A stretch of DNA of 28,136 nucleotides from UBA1858 sp039182865 (GCA_039182865.1 JBCDBX010000014.1:1-28136); one strand, 5' to 3'; numbered from the stretch's first letter, positions 1 through 8,494 are shown. Notes: a model not told the origin generated them from the sequence alone. Made by a program: numbers and translations.

Positions 1-167
1 AATTCTTTGTTGAAATATGCTATTTTTCAGATTCAGTAACTTGTTGAATAATAACTAGTTATAGAAAAAATTTTTCTCCTCATAAAGAGAAATATGCCCT
101 AGCATTGAGCAACTTTGATATCATTCACTTGCAGTTTAGTCAAATCCAGTCAATCAGTAGGTGAATT

Positions 168-329
168 ATGAGCGAACAAAAAAATACTCGACCCAAAGTT
201 CCAGAAGGCGATTCTCGTTTTCTAAAAACAACCCAAATGGAGCCAAATGATAAAGGTTACGTTGGTTATAAAACGACTTGGGAGTCATTTCAAAAAGAAG
301 AAAAGTATCAAACACCAAAACGTCCGTAA
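168..329 (+). CDS. Small hypothetical protein, 53 aa
   Basis: I do not recognise this family. The frame runs from ATG at 168 to TAA at 327-329. A purine-rich GTAGGTGA lies just before the start and could serve as ribosome binding site. The product is short, very hydrophilic and rich in Lys, Glu, Thr and Pro. It has no signal peptide or membrane segment, so a soluble cytoplasmic protein is expected. The central part contains the aromatic stretch GYVGYKTTWESF. It is followed by a hairpin at 339-367 and then the convergent end of the cupin gene. Support is the good start context and the hairpin right after the stop. A chance ORF cannot be excluded. Confidence 0.5.
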   Translation: MSEQKNTRPKVPEGDSRFLKTTQMEPNDKGYVGYKTTWESFQKEEKYQTPKRP

Positions 330-338
330 GTTTTTTAA

Positions 339-367
339 AGCCGTGTGAGTTTCTCTCTCACGCGGCT
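339..367. terminator. Hairpin between convergent genes, probable bidirectional terminator
   Basis: An 11-bp stem (arms 339-349 and 357-367, one G.T wobble) with a 7-nt loop lies between the stop of the 53-aa gene and the stop of the cupin gene. There is no clean U tract on either side: a T run lies before the left arm and a TCTATCTC stretch after the right arm. The position between two convergent genes is the main support for a terminator role. Confidence 0.55.
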
Positions 368-374
368 TCTATCT

Positions 375-719
375 CTAGCAATTAGAAATAACAAAAAATT
401 TCTTAAACGATTTCTGAATTGTCCATTTAGTTTTAACGCCTTTATTGAAGCGAGCGATTTCACCTTGTTTTAAATTGACAGTGTTACCGTCCGGTAACTC
501 AATTAACAAATCACCTTCTAGAACTTGTATGAATTCGTCACCTGGGAATTCATAATCAAATGTCATCGGTTCACAGCGCCACAAACCAGAATATGTCGCC
601 TCGCCACTAGAGTTAGTTGTGGTCAGCCAATGAACTTCACCGGCTTGCTCATCACCATTCATAAAGGGCTCGTAGTTATCTGTTGCTGTTGATGAGAGTA
701 CATACGCATTCTCGCTCAT
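375..719 (-). CDS. Cupin-domain protein (DUF861/EutQ-like)
   Basis: A 114-aa single-domain cupin. The pattern GDEFIQVLEGDLLIELPDG (about residues 60-78), followed by GEIARFNKG and a Trp in KTKWTI, matches the Cupin_3/DUF861 group related to the EutQ C-terminus. The metal-binding histidines of classical cupin motif 1 are absent, so a metal-dependent enzyme activity is not indicated; ligand binding or a small-molecule role is possible. A clear AGGAG precedes the ATG. It is the last gene of the minus-strand efflux operon, 31 nt after the preceding gene, and is followed by the hairpin at 339-367. The substrate is unknown. The family assignment is fairly sure, the role is not. Confidence 0.8.
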   Translation of the reverse strand: MSENAYVLSSTATDNYEPFMNGDEQAGEVHWLTTTNSSGEATYSGLWRCEPMTFDYEFPGDEFIQVLEGDLLIELPDGNTVNLKQGEIARFNKGVKTKWTIQKSFKKFFVISNC

Positions 720-750
720 TAGAATCTCCTGAATTCTTTGTTAATGTAGC

Positions 751-1209
751 TTATTTAAGTGCACGATAGAATCTGATAATTATTTGTTCTGCCGCTACCA
801 TGACAATGATGACAATAATAAATGCGACGACGCCATGCAGTGGCCCACTGAATACAATGTCTTCCCCAAATAAAAAGTTTATTGCACCAAGAATTATAAA
901 TTTTGACAGAAATAGTATTCCCCAAGCAGATAGAATTCTATAAGCCGTCGTCCATTTGCTTTTTATTTTATTAATTTGATGAGCGCAGTACTCTTCGATT
1001 CTTAAAGTCAGCTGTAGTAGTAATTGTAATAATGCGGCTGCAAAGAGTGAAATGGTGAATGAGTAAATTGATACATAGCCCCAATACTCGGCAAATATAT
1101 TCAGTACGACTAAATCAATCAAAAATGCCGTGAAGTAACGAAGAAATAATAATTGTTTTCTGCTGATGGGTTCTGGAGTACCGCTATCAAAAAAATTACT
1201 GTCTTGCAT
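751..1209 (-). CDS. Four-TM membrane protein of unknown function
   Basis: A 152-aa protein I do not recognise. After a polar N-terminus of about 20 residues it shows four hydrophobic segments, at roughly 23-42, 47-68, 93-113 and 123-145. Between the second and third lies a charged loop (RIEEYCAHQINKIKSKW). The C-terminus is short and basic. The layout suggests a small inner-membrane protein. It sits between the potassium-channel-like gene (30 nt upstream) and the cupin gene (31 nt downstream) in one operon, so an accessory role in the same export or ion-homeostasis process is likely. No catalytic motif is visible. Confidence 0.7.
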   Translation of the reverse strand: MQDSNFFDSGTPEPISRKQLLFLRYFTAFLIDLVVLNIFAEYWGYVSIYSFTISLFAAALLQLLLQLTLRIEEYCAHQINKIKSKWTTAYRILSAWGILFLSKFIILGAINFLFGEDIVFSGPLHGVVAFIIVIIVMVAAEQIIIRFYRALK

Positions 1210-1239
1210 TTTATTATTTCAACTCGCTTATGATTTTGT

Positions 1240-1680
1240 TTAGTTAAGTTTTCTTCTTGCCTTTACAGTTTTCTTCATGGAGTCGCTAAACGTCGCCATT
1301 AAAGTGGCTGTGGTAACGCCCACCATGAGGATGCCATTTAATGATTCCAGCGGCCCTAGTAATTTGTGTTTGTCTGACATTACGATGTCACCATAACCTA
1401 ACGTAGCATAATTCACAGCTGAGTGATAAACCGCTTCAGATAATTGATTGAACTCGCCTAATGCTAGGAATAGCAGTGCCCATATGGTGAGTTGAATGAG
1501 ATTGCCAAAAACTAAAACAAGCATGACGCCATTTAAGACAATGATGGTGGACTTAAATGATGTGTTGTTTACTAAATCACTATGTTTAATATAGTAATGT
1601 GCTGCGACCATAATAATTAATGACTGAAGTACTAGGCATAGCATCATGGTTGAAACACCAATTATTAGATTCATTAGCAT
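1240..1680 (-). CDS. Two-TM potassium channel family protein (Ion_trans_2)
   Basis: A 146-aa membrane protein with an N-terminal hydrophobic helix (about 4-27), two further helices (about 44-75 and 113-131) and, between the last two, a pore loop holding the potassium selectivity signature TLGYGD (residues 93-98). This is the layout of the small Ion_trans_2 channels. No cytoplasmic RCK, cyclic-nucleotide or voltage-sensor domain is present. It starts 6 nt after the DUF2955 stop, so the two are almost certainly co-transcribed. A K+ leak or membrane-potential adjustment that accompanies the efflux pump is a reasonable inference, but ion selectivity and partner are unproven. Confidence 0.82.
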   Translation of the reverse strand: MLMNLIIGVSTMMLCLVLQSLIIMVAAHYYIKHSDLVNNTSFKSTIIVLNGVMLVLVFGNLIQLTIWALLFLALGEFNQLSEAVYHSAVNYATLGYGDIVMSDKHKLLGPLESLNGILMVGVTTATLMATFSDSMKKTVKARRKLN

Positions 1681-1686
1681 GATTTT

Positions 1687-2715
1687 TTAATCCATTGCTA
1701 ATTTTTTAGATATGGCTGAGTTTCTGTGTCTCAATGTATCTAAAAAGTAAATGGCGCCCCAGGCGTAAAATGCTAAACCAATAAAGACACTCATGCGTTG
1801 TGCAAAAGCCTGGTAAACATTGCTTCCATTATCACTATCAATTATGGCAAGACCTATTAAAATTATCATGGTGACTGCCACATCTTGCCAGAATGATGCT
1901 GAAAAGCGTGAAGGATAAACCTGATAAATTTTTGAGGCAAAATAAACACATAGAACTAAAGTATATAAGAACAGCATCCATAAGTTTGGATTAATTTTCA
2001 GAAACGTCCAAAAAATTATTGCAAATAGTCCACCAAGTAATGTAGAACCCATTAATTCTCGACCAGCACTCTTAGCTTCGACTTCAGACCCCTGTAGACC
2101 TAGCATTAATGATTTAATAATTGTTTTAAAAAATATAGCTGGATTAATGAGTGCAAGTAAGAAGGGTGGAAGAACAATAAATGTAAAGCGTAGTGCTATC
2201 CAATTTGATTGTGTGGCATTCTTCTTAATGTCTTTTTTTGCTGGTACAGATTCATCTTCAGGGAAAAATGGGTAAACAATCCATTGACATAAAACAGCAA
2301 TACTTACACCAATAATTAACGATTGTATGATGATGGTCGCCAAAGCATAATCAATGGCGCCAGCTGCAGGTATGGTAGTGAAACCAACGCCAAGTAAAGT
2401 CCCGACCATCCCTTTGCCGAGATTAACTGTGAGGTAAGCACTTAAATATAAGCCTAATCCCACAACTAAGATTCCACTCAATGTGTAATCATTAATTAAA
2501 GGTATAATAAGTAGTCCTATGCTGAGGGTAAGCGCAAGTAATAGTACAAGACCTATTAATTTTTTTAAGTTTAACCTTAGTGAAGGTATAGCGGTAAGTA
2601 AAAATGCAAACATTGGCGCAATAAAAGGAAATGGGATTGCAATCCCATAAGCAATCGCCAGCGTTAACGCCGTTGTAAAACTTAATCGAAAAACTCTTCT
2701 TGCAACTATATGCAT
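1687..2715 (-). CDS. DUF2955 family inner-membrane protein (FUSC/AaeB-like pump)
   Basis: A 342-aa polytopic protein with two similar halves of hydrophobic helices (about residues 8-150 and 170-325) joined by a polar linker. I recognise it as DUF2955, a family in the FUSC/aromatic-acid-exporter sphere that is normally encoded next to HlyD-type adaptors. Here it directly follows such an adaptor (17-nt gap) and an outer-membrane factor. It is therefore the likely inner-membrane transport component of a tripartite exporter, comparable in arrangement to AaeAB. No ATPase or RND periplasmic domains are present, so any transport would be driven by an ion gradient. The substrate cannot be read from the sequence. 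Confidence 0.8.
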   Translation of the reverse strand: MHIVARRVFRLSFTTALTLAIAYGIAIPFPFIAPMFAFLLTAIPSLRLNLKKLIGLVLLLALTLSIGLLIIPLINDYTLSGILVVGLGLYLSAYLTVNLGKGMVGTLLGVGFTTIPAAGAIDYALATIIIQSLIIGVSIAVLCQWIVYPFFPEDESVPAKKDIKKNATQSNWIALRFTFIVLPPFLLALINPAIFFKTIIKSLMLGLQGSEVEAKSAGRELMGSTLLGGLFAIIFWTFLKINPNLWMLFLYTLVLCVYFASKIYQVYPSRFSASFWQDVAVTMIILIGLAIIDSDNGSNVYQAFAQRMSVFIGLAFYAWGAIYFLDTLRHRNSAISKKLAMD

Positions 2716-2732
2716 TATCTTAATCGTTTAAA

Positions 2733-3875
2733 TTAGTATGCATACGATAACCAACTCATTAATCGAATATATAACCTGCCAAGTACGGCGAGAACACCAT
2801 GGTCATTGCTATATAAGATGATTGAGGCTTGGCCGCCCACTCTTATTTGATTTAACAATTCTTCACTTTGGGAAGGGTCAAATTGTATGACGACTGGAAA
2901 TCTTTGTGATTGGCGAAGCCAGTTTTTATCATTGCTAATTGAAGGCAGGGCGCCGGGAGAGGATTGGCTTTGACTATTAGAAACACCTAATCCAATGCTG
3001 CGAATATTGCCTTCAAAGACCTGACCAGGAATGGAATCAAGAATTATTTCTGCAGATGTGCCTACTTTTACATGACCAAGATTGTTTTCTGTGAATTCGG
3101 CATTGATCCAGACATCATCCAAGGCGATTAAGGTCATAACAGGGTTTCCCGTTCCAGCATATTGACCTACTTCAGCGCGTAAATCTGTAATAACGCCATT
3201 TGATTCTGCTCGCACGATTGTATTGAATAAATCGAGTTGTGCTTTATCAACGGCAGTTTCTGCGGTTTTCAAAATGGTATTATTCTCATCATCGTTACCG
3301 CCTTTTTGTTGTATGGCTTGCTCGATCTGCGAACGAGCTGCGGTAACATTTGCTTTAGCTTGATCGAGACTTGCTTGAGAAATTTCTAGCCGTCTGATGG
3401 ATATCGTGCCAGGATCATCACGCCTTAGTCTTATAAGTCGATCCGTATCTTTTTGTGATTTTTCTAAATTCGCTAACGCGGCTTGTAAGTTGGCTCTAGC
3501 CGTATCCACTGCTGCATCTCCAGCGCCCACTTGGCTGCGTGCATTTTCTAATTGAGAGCTAGCTTGATCTAAAGCAATTTGATACTGAGATTGATCGATT
3601 TCAAATAAAGGCTCACCTTGTCTAACTCTCGTATCATTCTTTACCCAAATTTCTGTGATGACTCCGGCAACTTTTGGCGCTATTCCTACAACATAACCTT
3701 GAACGCGTGCTTGGGTTGTATAAGGCGTGAAACGGTCTGCAAATAAATACCATACAAGGCTGATAACAATGATGATTAAAATAAGTAATGCGCCTTTGTT
3801 GACAGATTTCTTCACTGTTTCAGAATCAGCGCTTTCTTGATTATTGATTTCATTATTAGTTTGTTCTTCTGTCAT
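2733..3875 (-). CDS. HlyD/EmrA-type membrane fusion (periplasmic adaptor) protein
   Basis: A 380-aa adaptor. A charged cytoplasmic N-terminus of about 27 residues precedes one membrane anchor (about 28-46). Then come the first half of the lipoyl/barrel-sandwich domain (YVVGIAPKVAGVITEIWV, about 61-78), a long alpha-helical hairpin rich in Gln, Ala and Asp (about 95-215), the return strand (IVRAESNGVITDL) and a beta-barrel domain with VWINAEFTENNLGHVKVG. The C-terminus is again hydrophobic. Such proteins link an inner-membrane pump to an outer-membrane factor; here the neighbours are DUF2955 downstream and the NodT-type lipoprotein upstream (11-nt gap). An AAGGAA element precedes the start. 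The closest functional parallels are AaeA, EmrA and YibH. Confidence 0.9.
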   Translation of the reverse strand: MTEEQTNNEINNQESADSETVKKSVNKGALLILIIIVISLVWYLFADRFTPYTTQARVQGYVVGIAPKVAGVITEIWVKNDTRVRQGEPLFEIDQSQYQIALDQASSQLENARSQVGAGDAAVDTARANLQAALANLEKSQKDTDRLIRLRRDDPGTISIRRLEISQASLDQAKANVTAARSQIEQAIQQKGGNDDENNTILKTAETAVDKAQLDLFNTIVRAESNGVITDLRAEVGQYAGTGNPVMTLIALDDVWINAEFTENNLGHVKVGTSAEIILDSIPGQVFEGNIRSIGLGVSNSQSQSSPGALPSISNDKNWLRQSQRFPVVIQFDPSQSEELLNQIRVGGQASIILYSNDHGVLAVLGRLYIRLMSWLSYAY

Positions 3876-3886
3876 TATGGAATTCC

Positions 3887-5449
3887 TTACTCGGAAGATT
3901 TATATGGATTTTCTGTTGGTAAAGGTGCGGTTAATAATTCTCCCCAATCGCTTCGATTCTCCATCTTGTCACGCGTCGTCGCTGGGATAATTTCATCGAT
4001 ATTAGCGTCAGTCCAACCGCCACCTAATGCTCGATAGAAGTTAATAATCGAACTAATATGGTTACTATGATTGATAAGTTCGCTATTTGATTGCGCGAGT
4101 AGGGCACGTTGTGCATCAAGCACTCTTTGAAAATCAGAGTAACCTTCAGAATATCTTTTATTGGCTATTTGTAATGAGCGCTCAGCAGAATTTAACGATT
4201 CACGAATAATATATTTTTGTTCATATGTCTTAACAACACTGATGGCAGCATCATCTATTTCACGTGCGGCAAGTAATACTTGATCTTGAAATGACTCAAT
4301 CGTTTGTTGAAGGCGAGCATCCTGTAATCGTACATTATTTTCAATCCGGCCCCAATCAAATATGTTCCAGATAAACCCAGATCCTGCAGAAAATAAACTG
4401 GTGTCCGGTGTAGAGTTTAGAGTATTGCCTGAATAATTTATTGAACCTAAAAGTGAAATTGAGGGATAAAAATCAGCCTCAGCAATTCCAATTTGGGCAG
4501 ATTGTATCGCGACTTGCGCAGCAGAGGCTCTAACATCAGGTCGTCGCATCAGTAATTTGGCAGGTAATTCTTGAATAGAGATTGGATCAACAATAGGTAG
4601 TTGTCCATCTATTCCCTCAAGTTCTTTCAGATCTCCAGGTTTACGTCCTAATAGAGCTGATAGTGCATTACCAATTTGAACCAGACTTATTTCAAAATCT
4701 GGAATCACCGACAGTGTTGAGTAATACTGTGTGCGTGCTTGCTGAAGATCTAACTCTGAATCTTGTCCGCGTTTGTATCTGAGTTCAGTAATTTCAACAT
4801 TACGTTTTTGAATGTCTGCATTTTCTTGATTAATTAGAATACTTTGAATAGCTGTGCGATAGGCATAATAGAGTGTGGCCACCTGTGCACTTAGTAAGAC
4901 CTGAATATCTTGTTGATTATAAATTGATGCGTAAAAGGCGGCATCAGCGGACTCTATAGTCCTTCTAAATTTGCCCCAAAAATCTAATTCCCAAATGACA
5001 GAGGGACCAATGTCATAACTGGTAAAACTTTTATGGCGATCGAGCGAAACGCCACCATGATCTTCTGAATTAATATAATTGGCTGAACCATCTAGCTGTT
5101 GAACTTGAGGGTAAAGAGTGCTTCCCGCAATGCCTAATTGGGCACGGCTTTCCAATATGCGTAGTCCTGCGATTTGTATAGTTGGATTTTCTTTTTTGGC
5201 AATTTCAATCAACTCATTCAAGATATCATCATTAAATAAGTGCCACCAAAACTCTAAGTCTTGTTCAGAAAACTCTGATGACTCTTTTGCTTGACCATAT
5301 AAATCGGTATACCAGTCTTGCAACCATGGGACTTCCGGTTCTTGATAGTCTGGACCTAAGGTTGTACACGCGCTAACAAAGCATAATATGCTTAGCGTGA
5401 TTAATAGATATTGCGTAAATTTGGCAAGCCTAAATGTACTGCCCATCAT
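3887..5449 (-). CDS. Outer-membrane efflux lipoprotein, NodT/OprM family
   Basis: A 520-aa outer-membrane factor. The N-terminal signal ends in a lipobox (FVSACTT) with the acylated Cys at residue 28, and is followed by GPDYQEPEVP, the usual start of the mature NodT/OprM family. Two OEP repeats follow, with recognisable pieces such as WELDFWGKFRRTIESA, LLMRRPDVRASAAQVAIQSA and FIWNIFDWGRIENNV. The protein forms the trimeric exit duct of a tripartite exporter. Its ATG overlaps the stop of the AI-2E permease gene by 4 nt (ATGA), so translation is coupled. The C-terminal 40 residues beyond the second repeat are polar and somewhat long for the family. Confidence 0.92.
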   Translation of the reverse strand: MMGSTFRLAKFTQYLLITLSILCFVSACTTLGPDYQEPEVPWLQDWYTDLYGQAKESSEFSEQDLEFWWHLFNDDILNELIEIAKKENPTIQIAGLRILESRAQLGIAGSTLYPQVQQLDGSANYINSEDHGGVSLDRHKSFTSYDIGPSVIWELDFWGKFRRTIESADAAFYASIYNQQDIQVLLSAQVATLYYAYRTAIQSILINQENADIQKRNVEITELRYKRGQDSELDLQQARTQYYSTLSVIPDFEISLVQIGNALSALLGRKPGDLKELEGIDGQLPIVDPISIQELPAKLLMRRPDVRASAAQVAIQSAQIGIAEADFYPSISLLGSINYSGNTLNSTPDTSLFSAGSGFIWNIFDWGRIENNVRLQDARLQQTIESFQDQVLLAAREIDDAAISVVKTYEQKYIIRESLNSAERSLQIANKRYSEGYSDFQRVLDAQRALLAQSNSELINHSNHISSIINFYRALGGGWTDANIDEIIPATTRDKMENRSDWGELLTAPLPTENPYKSSE

Positions 5450-6555
5450 TCAGTATGTTGCTCACCTTTAGGATCAGATTGATCATTCATATGAACCCAA
5501 CTCATAAATATCTGGTATCCAACTGCAAGAAATACCGCGCCAACAAACAAGCCAATAATACCAGAGGTAATCATGCCTCCAATTGCACCTATGAGTATGA
5601 TTGGCATAGGTGCGTCCACGCCGCGACCTAACAAGAGTGGTTTTAGAATGGCATCTGAAGTGCCAGCAAGCACCAAATAGATTGAATAGATAATATTGCT
5701 CGTGGTGGATAAATCTCCTAGGGTCCACATATATACAATGACTGGTATTGTGATAATTAATGCGGGTAATTGTGCAATACCAAGGAATAAAATAATAACA
5801 GCAAGGACACCTGCGGCGGGTATATCCGCTAGAATCAAACCAATACCTAATAACAGTGCTTGAATAAATGCGATCCCGATGACTCCATTTGCAACAGAAC
5901 GAATTGTGGCAACAGAAAGCTTCCATAATTCATTGCCTCTGGTCGGACCTGCGATGCGATTGAAAATACTTTGAGAGGATTTAGAACCTGATTCGCCATA
6001 AGCCATCATGATGCCCGCTATGATTAATGCGGCTAAAAATAATAGTATCCCGCCAGCGGTATTCAGTGCGGCGGAAAATAAACCTTTAGATAAATTTGTA
6101 ATTTGCTCTTGGTTGCTATTGATGTATCCAGGTAAATCAGTCGAAATTGTCTGCCATGTTTTATAAATTCTTTTTCCTACAATAGGCCATTCAGCAACGG
6201 AAGGGCTAGGTTGTTGAATATGGAAACTGCCATTTTCAATTGATGTGTAGGTCTCGGATACATGATCAGCAAAAGAAGTACCAATCATGATTGTTGGAAC
6301 ACCAATCACCAATAATCCTACTACTACAATGACTGATGCACTTAAACCTTTGCGTGAACCTAATCTTTTTAATAGGCCTAAGTAAAGTGGGTAGAGTGAA
6401 ACTGCTAAAATTAAACCCCATAGTATTAATTGTGTAAAAGGTGCAAAAATTCGCACACACATTACAACAAGAAAGATTAAGATTCCGATGCGAATGACGA
6501 TATTGATGAAATCTTCAGATAAAATTTTCTGAATATCTTCTTTATTGACTGACAT
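5446..6555 (-). CDS. AI-2E/PerM family permease
   Basis: A 369-aa inner-membrane protein of the AI-2E transporter (PerM, UPF0118) family. It has two close helices near the N-terminus (about 18-57), a third at about 65-85, a long soluble segment (about 95-155) and five helices towards the C-terminus, including the family-typical LGIAQLPALIIT. Family members move small molecules or ions; some act as Na+/H+ antiporters, others have been linked to AI-2 export. It is the first gene of the seven-gene operon. A GGGGAG element stands 7 nt before the ATG, and the gene overlaps the outer-membrane lipoprotein gene by 4 nt. Membership is clear, the substrate is not. Confidence 0.85.
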   Translation of the reverse strand: MSVNKEDIQKILSEDFINIVIRIGILIFLVVMCVRIFAPFTQLILWGLILAVSLYPLYLGLLKRLGSRKGLSASVIVVVGLLVIGVPTIMIGTSFADHVSETYTSIENGSFHIQQPSPSVAEWPIVGKRIYKTWQTISTDLPGYINSNQEQITNLSKGLFSAALNTAGGILLFLAALIIAGIMMAYGESGSKSSQSIFNRIAGPTRGNELWKLSVATIRSVANGVIGIAFIQALLLGIGLILADIPAAGVLAVIILFLGIAQLPALIITIPVIVYMWTLGDLSTTSNIIYSIYLVLAGTSDAILKPLLLGRGVDAPMPIILIGAIGGMITSGIIGLFVGAVFLAVGYQIFMSWVHMNDQSDPKGEQHTE

Positions 6556-6927
6556 GTAACTCTCCCCTGATAAGGTTATAAAGATTATTTTAGTTATTTA
6601 TTTTTAAGCAATTAAGATGGATAACAGCTAAAAAATATCGTGTCTTATCAAGCAATCAATTTATTCTAATTAGATGCAATTTAACACTGATAAATGTCAC
6701 CTTTGAAACTTAATGTTGAGAAATAGTTTGGTGGAAAAGGAATCCTGCAAAAACCGTCAATATATTGACTATATTGGTTATTATGTCGTCATTAAACATG
6801 ATGAGTTATGAATAATATCAACATAATAGTTAAGATCCAGGTTCTTCTTTTTAGCAAATTAAATAAAGTTCAGATTGAGAAAATGTATTTAGGGATGAAA
6901 GTTACAATCGATCTCAATCAAAGTTGA
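6556..6927. other. 372-nt non-coding region between regulator gene and efflux operon
   Basis: An AT-rich stretch between the stop of the NhaR-type gene and the start of the AI-2E permease gene, both on the minus strand. I see no credible ORF in it. It must hold the promoter of the efflux operon unless transcription reads through from the regulator gene. The most distinct element is the 14-bp palindrome at 6756-6769, about 200 nt upstream of the first operon gene. No strong intrinsic terminator is visible after the regulator gene. Confidence 0.6.
6756..6769. promoter_or_regulatory. 14-bp perfect palindrome, candidate regulator site
   Basis: GTCAATATATTGAC is a perfect dyad. A further copy of TATATTG follows directly (6770-6776). 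It lies in the gap between a LysR-family gene and the operon it may control, where a LysR binding site would be expected. LysR sites are typically short AT-rich dyads of the T-N11-A kind. That this protein binds here is inference from position only. Confidence 0.35.
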
Positions 6928-7833
6928 TTAATCATTTTTAAAAATGATATCTCTGGCAAATTTTGTTATCTGGACAATACCGGGGTGTTTGAGTTTGCGT
7001 TCAGGAGAGATGGCATAATAATTTTCTTTGATTTCATCTGCTGTTCCAATTACAACGGCACCATACATTTTTTGGATACTATCGCTCATAGCAGCTGTAG
7101 CTGGGAATATTCCAAGACCTGATTCTCCAAATGCTTTAAGTAATGCACTATCATCAATTTCAGCAATAATACTTGGTGATATTTGTTTATTCTCAAACCA
7201 GTCATCAAGGTCACGCCTAAGCGGAATGGCTTGAGAGGGCAATATCATAGGTGCATCATTTAATGATTCGGGGAAATTCTTTATGTATTTCTTGGCAATT
7301 GTTTTTTTAGAATAAAAAGCAATATGGCTCGTACCAAGCAAATGATTATAAGCTGTGATGTTGATGCCAGGCGTATGAGGTCTGTCAGAAAGTACTAAAT
7401 CTAATTTATGTAATGCTAGATCTGCGAGTAATTTATCCAAGGTGCCTTCTTGCGTAATAAGTTTGACATCATCATTTGATTCAAGTGATCTGGATAAAAT
7501 ACGAAATGCAATTAGTTTGGGTATTGAATTAACTAAGCCAACATTGAGATGTGCAGGGGCTTGGTAATTACTATTCTTAACTTTTCTAGCAAGGTCTTCA
7601 CCTAACAAAAAGATTTCATCTACAAATGGCCAGATTTGATGGCCTGTTTCTGAAAGTATTAGTCCTCGACCACTTCGATTAAATAATGGTGCTCCGACAA
7701 CTGCTTCTAAAGATTTGATTTGACCGCTAATAGTTTGCGGCGTGATATGTAGTATGTCTGAAGCTTTATTGATACTTCCCTCGCGGGCGACCATCCAGAA
7801 GTAGAATAAATGATTGTAATTAAGATGGCGCAT
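6928..7833 (-). CDS. nhaR: LysR-family transcriptional regulator, NhaR type
   Basis: A 301-aa LysR-type regulator. The N-terminal winged helix-turn-helix (residues 1-62) begins MRHLNYNHLFYFWMVAREGS and contains ITPQTISGQIKSLE. This closely parallels E. coli NhaR (INYNHLYYFW, LTPQTITGQIRALE as I recall it). The effector domain keeps NhaR-like pieces such as LHKLDLVLSDRP, IDDSALLKAFGESGLGIF and the C-terminal ERKLKHPGIVQI. E. coli NhaR activates nhaA in response to Na+. Here nhaA is about 0.9 kb away and convergent with the gene pair divergent from nhaR, while the closest same-strand target is the efflux operon. It may control either or both. Confidence 0.85.
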   Translation of the reverse strand: MRHLNYNHLFYFWMVAREGSINKASDILHITPQTISGQIKSLEAVVGAPLFNRSGRGLILSETGHQIWPFVDEIFLLGEDLARKVKNSNYQAPAHLNVGLVNSIPKLIAFRILSRSLESNDDVKLITQEGTLDKLLADLALHKLDLVLSDRPHTPGINITAYNHLLGTSHIAFYSKKTIAKKYIKNFPESLNDAPMILPSQAIPLRRDLDDWFENKQISPSIIAEIDDSALLKAFGESGLGIFPATAAMSDSIQKMYGAVVIGTADEIKENYYAISPERKLKHPGIVQITKFARDIIFKND

Positions 7834-7954
7834 AACTTTTGATATTAAGAAATAATCTTACTAATAATAAATAATATACGATTTGTCCGCAATAAATAAA
7901 TTATATAGATTGCACGGGTGATTTAATGAACTCAAATACTTTATGGAGTACACA
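7834..7954. promoter_or_regulatory. Divergent promoter region of nhaR and the YfdX-like gene
   Basis: About 120 AT-rich nucleotides separate the start of the minus-strand nhaR-type gene from the start of the plus-strand YfdX-like gene, so both promoters must lie here. LysR regulators usually bind such a divergent region and control both directions. I see no unambiguous -35/-10 pair or long dyad by eye. The call rests on gene arrangement. Confidence 0.5.
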
Positions 7955-8494
7955 ATGAAACAAGTAAGAAAATTAAAAGCTACGTTGGCATCGTCATTAT
8001 TAATTGCAGGGATACTAACAGTACCTGCGAGCATTGCTAAAGAAGGTAATGGGACCTTAGAGGAGCGATCAGCTAAAGCCTGTCAGGTACTTGAGGATAC
8101 TCATGCAGCATTAAAAGTACTGCGCATCAATTCTGATGAAGCGCTTAACAGAGTGCAGCTAGCGCTTGATACGATTGATCAGTTGGACAATAAGTTTGAC
8201 GATTACTCAAGTGCAAATATTGTTGGTGAAGGTAACGTCGAGTATCAACATTACTATCCTGAAATTAGTAGCGCTGATAGTTATTGCTCAAATTATGTCT
8301 ACCTGGACATTAACCAACAAGAAGCATTAGGTAGTGATAACTACAACATATATCTAGATTATCCTCTAGCTAAAGCTGAATTGATGACAGCAAAACTAGC
8401 GATTAAAAACGGAGATCCGTTGGAAGCAAGATACAGCTTAAAAAGAGGTATGCATGCTATCTACGTCAATCCTTCATTCAATATCGCTCAGTAA
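7955..8494 (+). CDS. Exported helical protein, YfdX-like
   Basis: A secreted protein of 179 aa if it begins at the ATG at 7955. I prefer this start over the ATG at 7943 because GGAG (7945-7948) then stands 6 nt upstream and the protein begins with a classical signal peptide (MKQVRKLKATLASSLLIAGI, cleavage near ASIAKEG). The mature part is mostly helical. Its C-terminal segment (YPLAKAELMTAKLAIKNGDP followed by EARYSLKRGM) resembles the repeated helices of YfdX, a periplasmic protein tied to acid and multidrug stress in E. coli. The likeness is weak, so the family is tentative. It is divergent from the nhaR-type gene and 32 nt before a 36-codon gene in the same operon. Confidence 0.65.
   Translation: MKQVRKLKATLASSLLIAGILTVPASIAKEGNGTLEERSAKACQVLEDTHAALKVLRINSDEALNRVQLALDTIDQLDNKFDDYSSANIVGEGNVEYQHYYPEISSADSYCSNYVYLDINQQEALGSDNYNIYLDYPLAKAELMTAKLAIKNGDPLEARYSLKRGMHAIYVNPSFNIAQ

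Noticed and set aside
5483..5926. 147-codon minus-strand open frame rich in Cys, Tyr and Trp
   Set aside because: It lies fully inside the AI-2E permease gene in another frame; the composition is typical of an off-frame reading of a membrane protein gene.
6931..6948. 18-bp perfect palindrome ATCATTTTTAAAAATGAT
   Set aside because: It encodes the last residues of the NhaR-type protein and consists almost only of A and T, so it is likely a by-product of Lys/Phe/Ile/Asn codons; no terminator-like T run clearly distinct from the stem follows.
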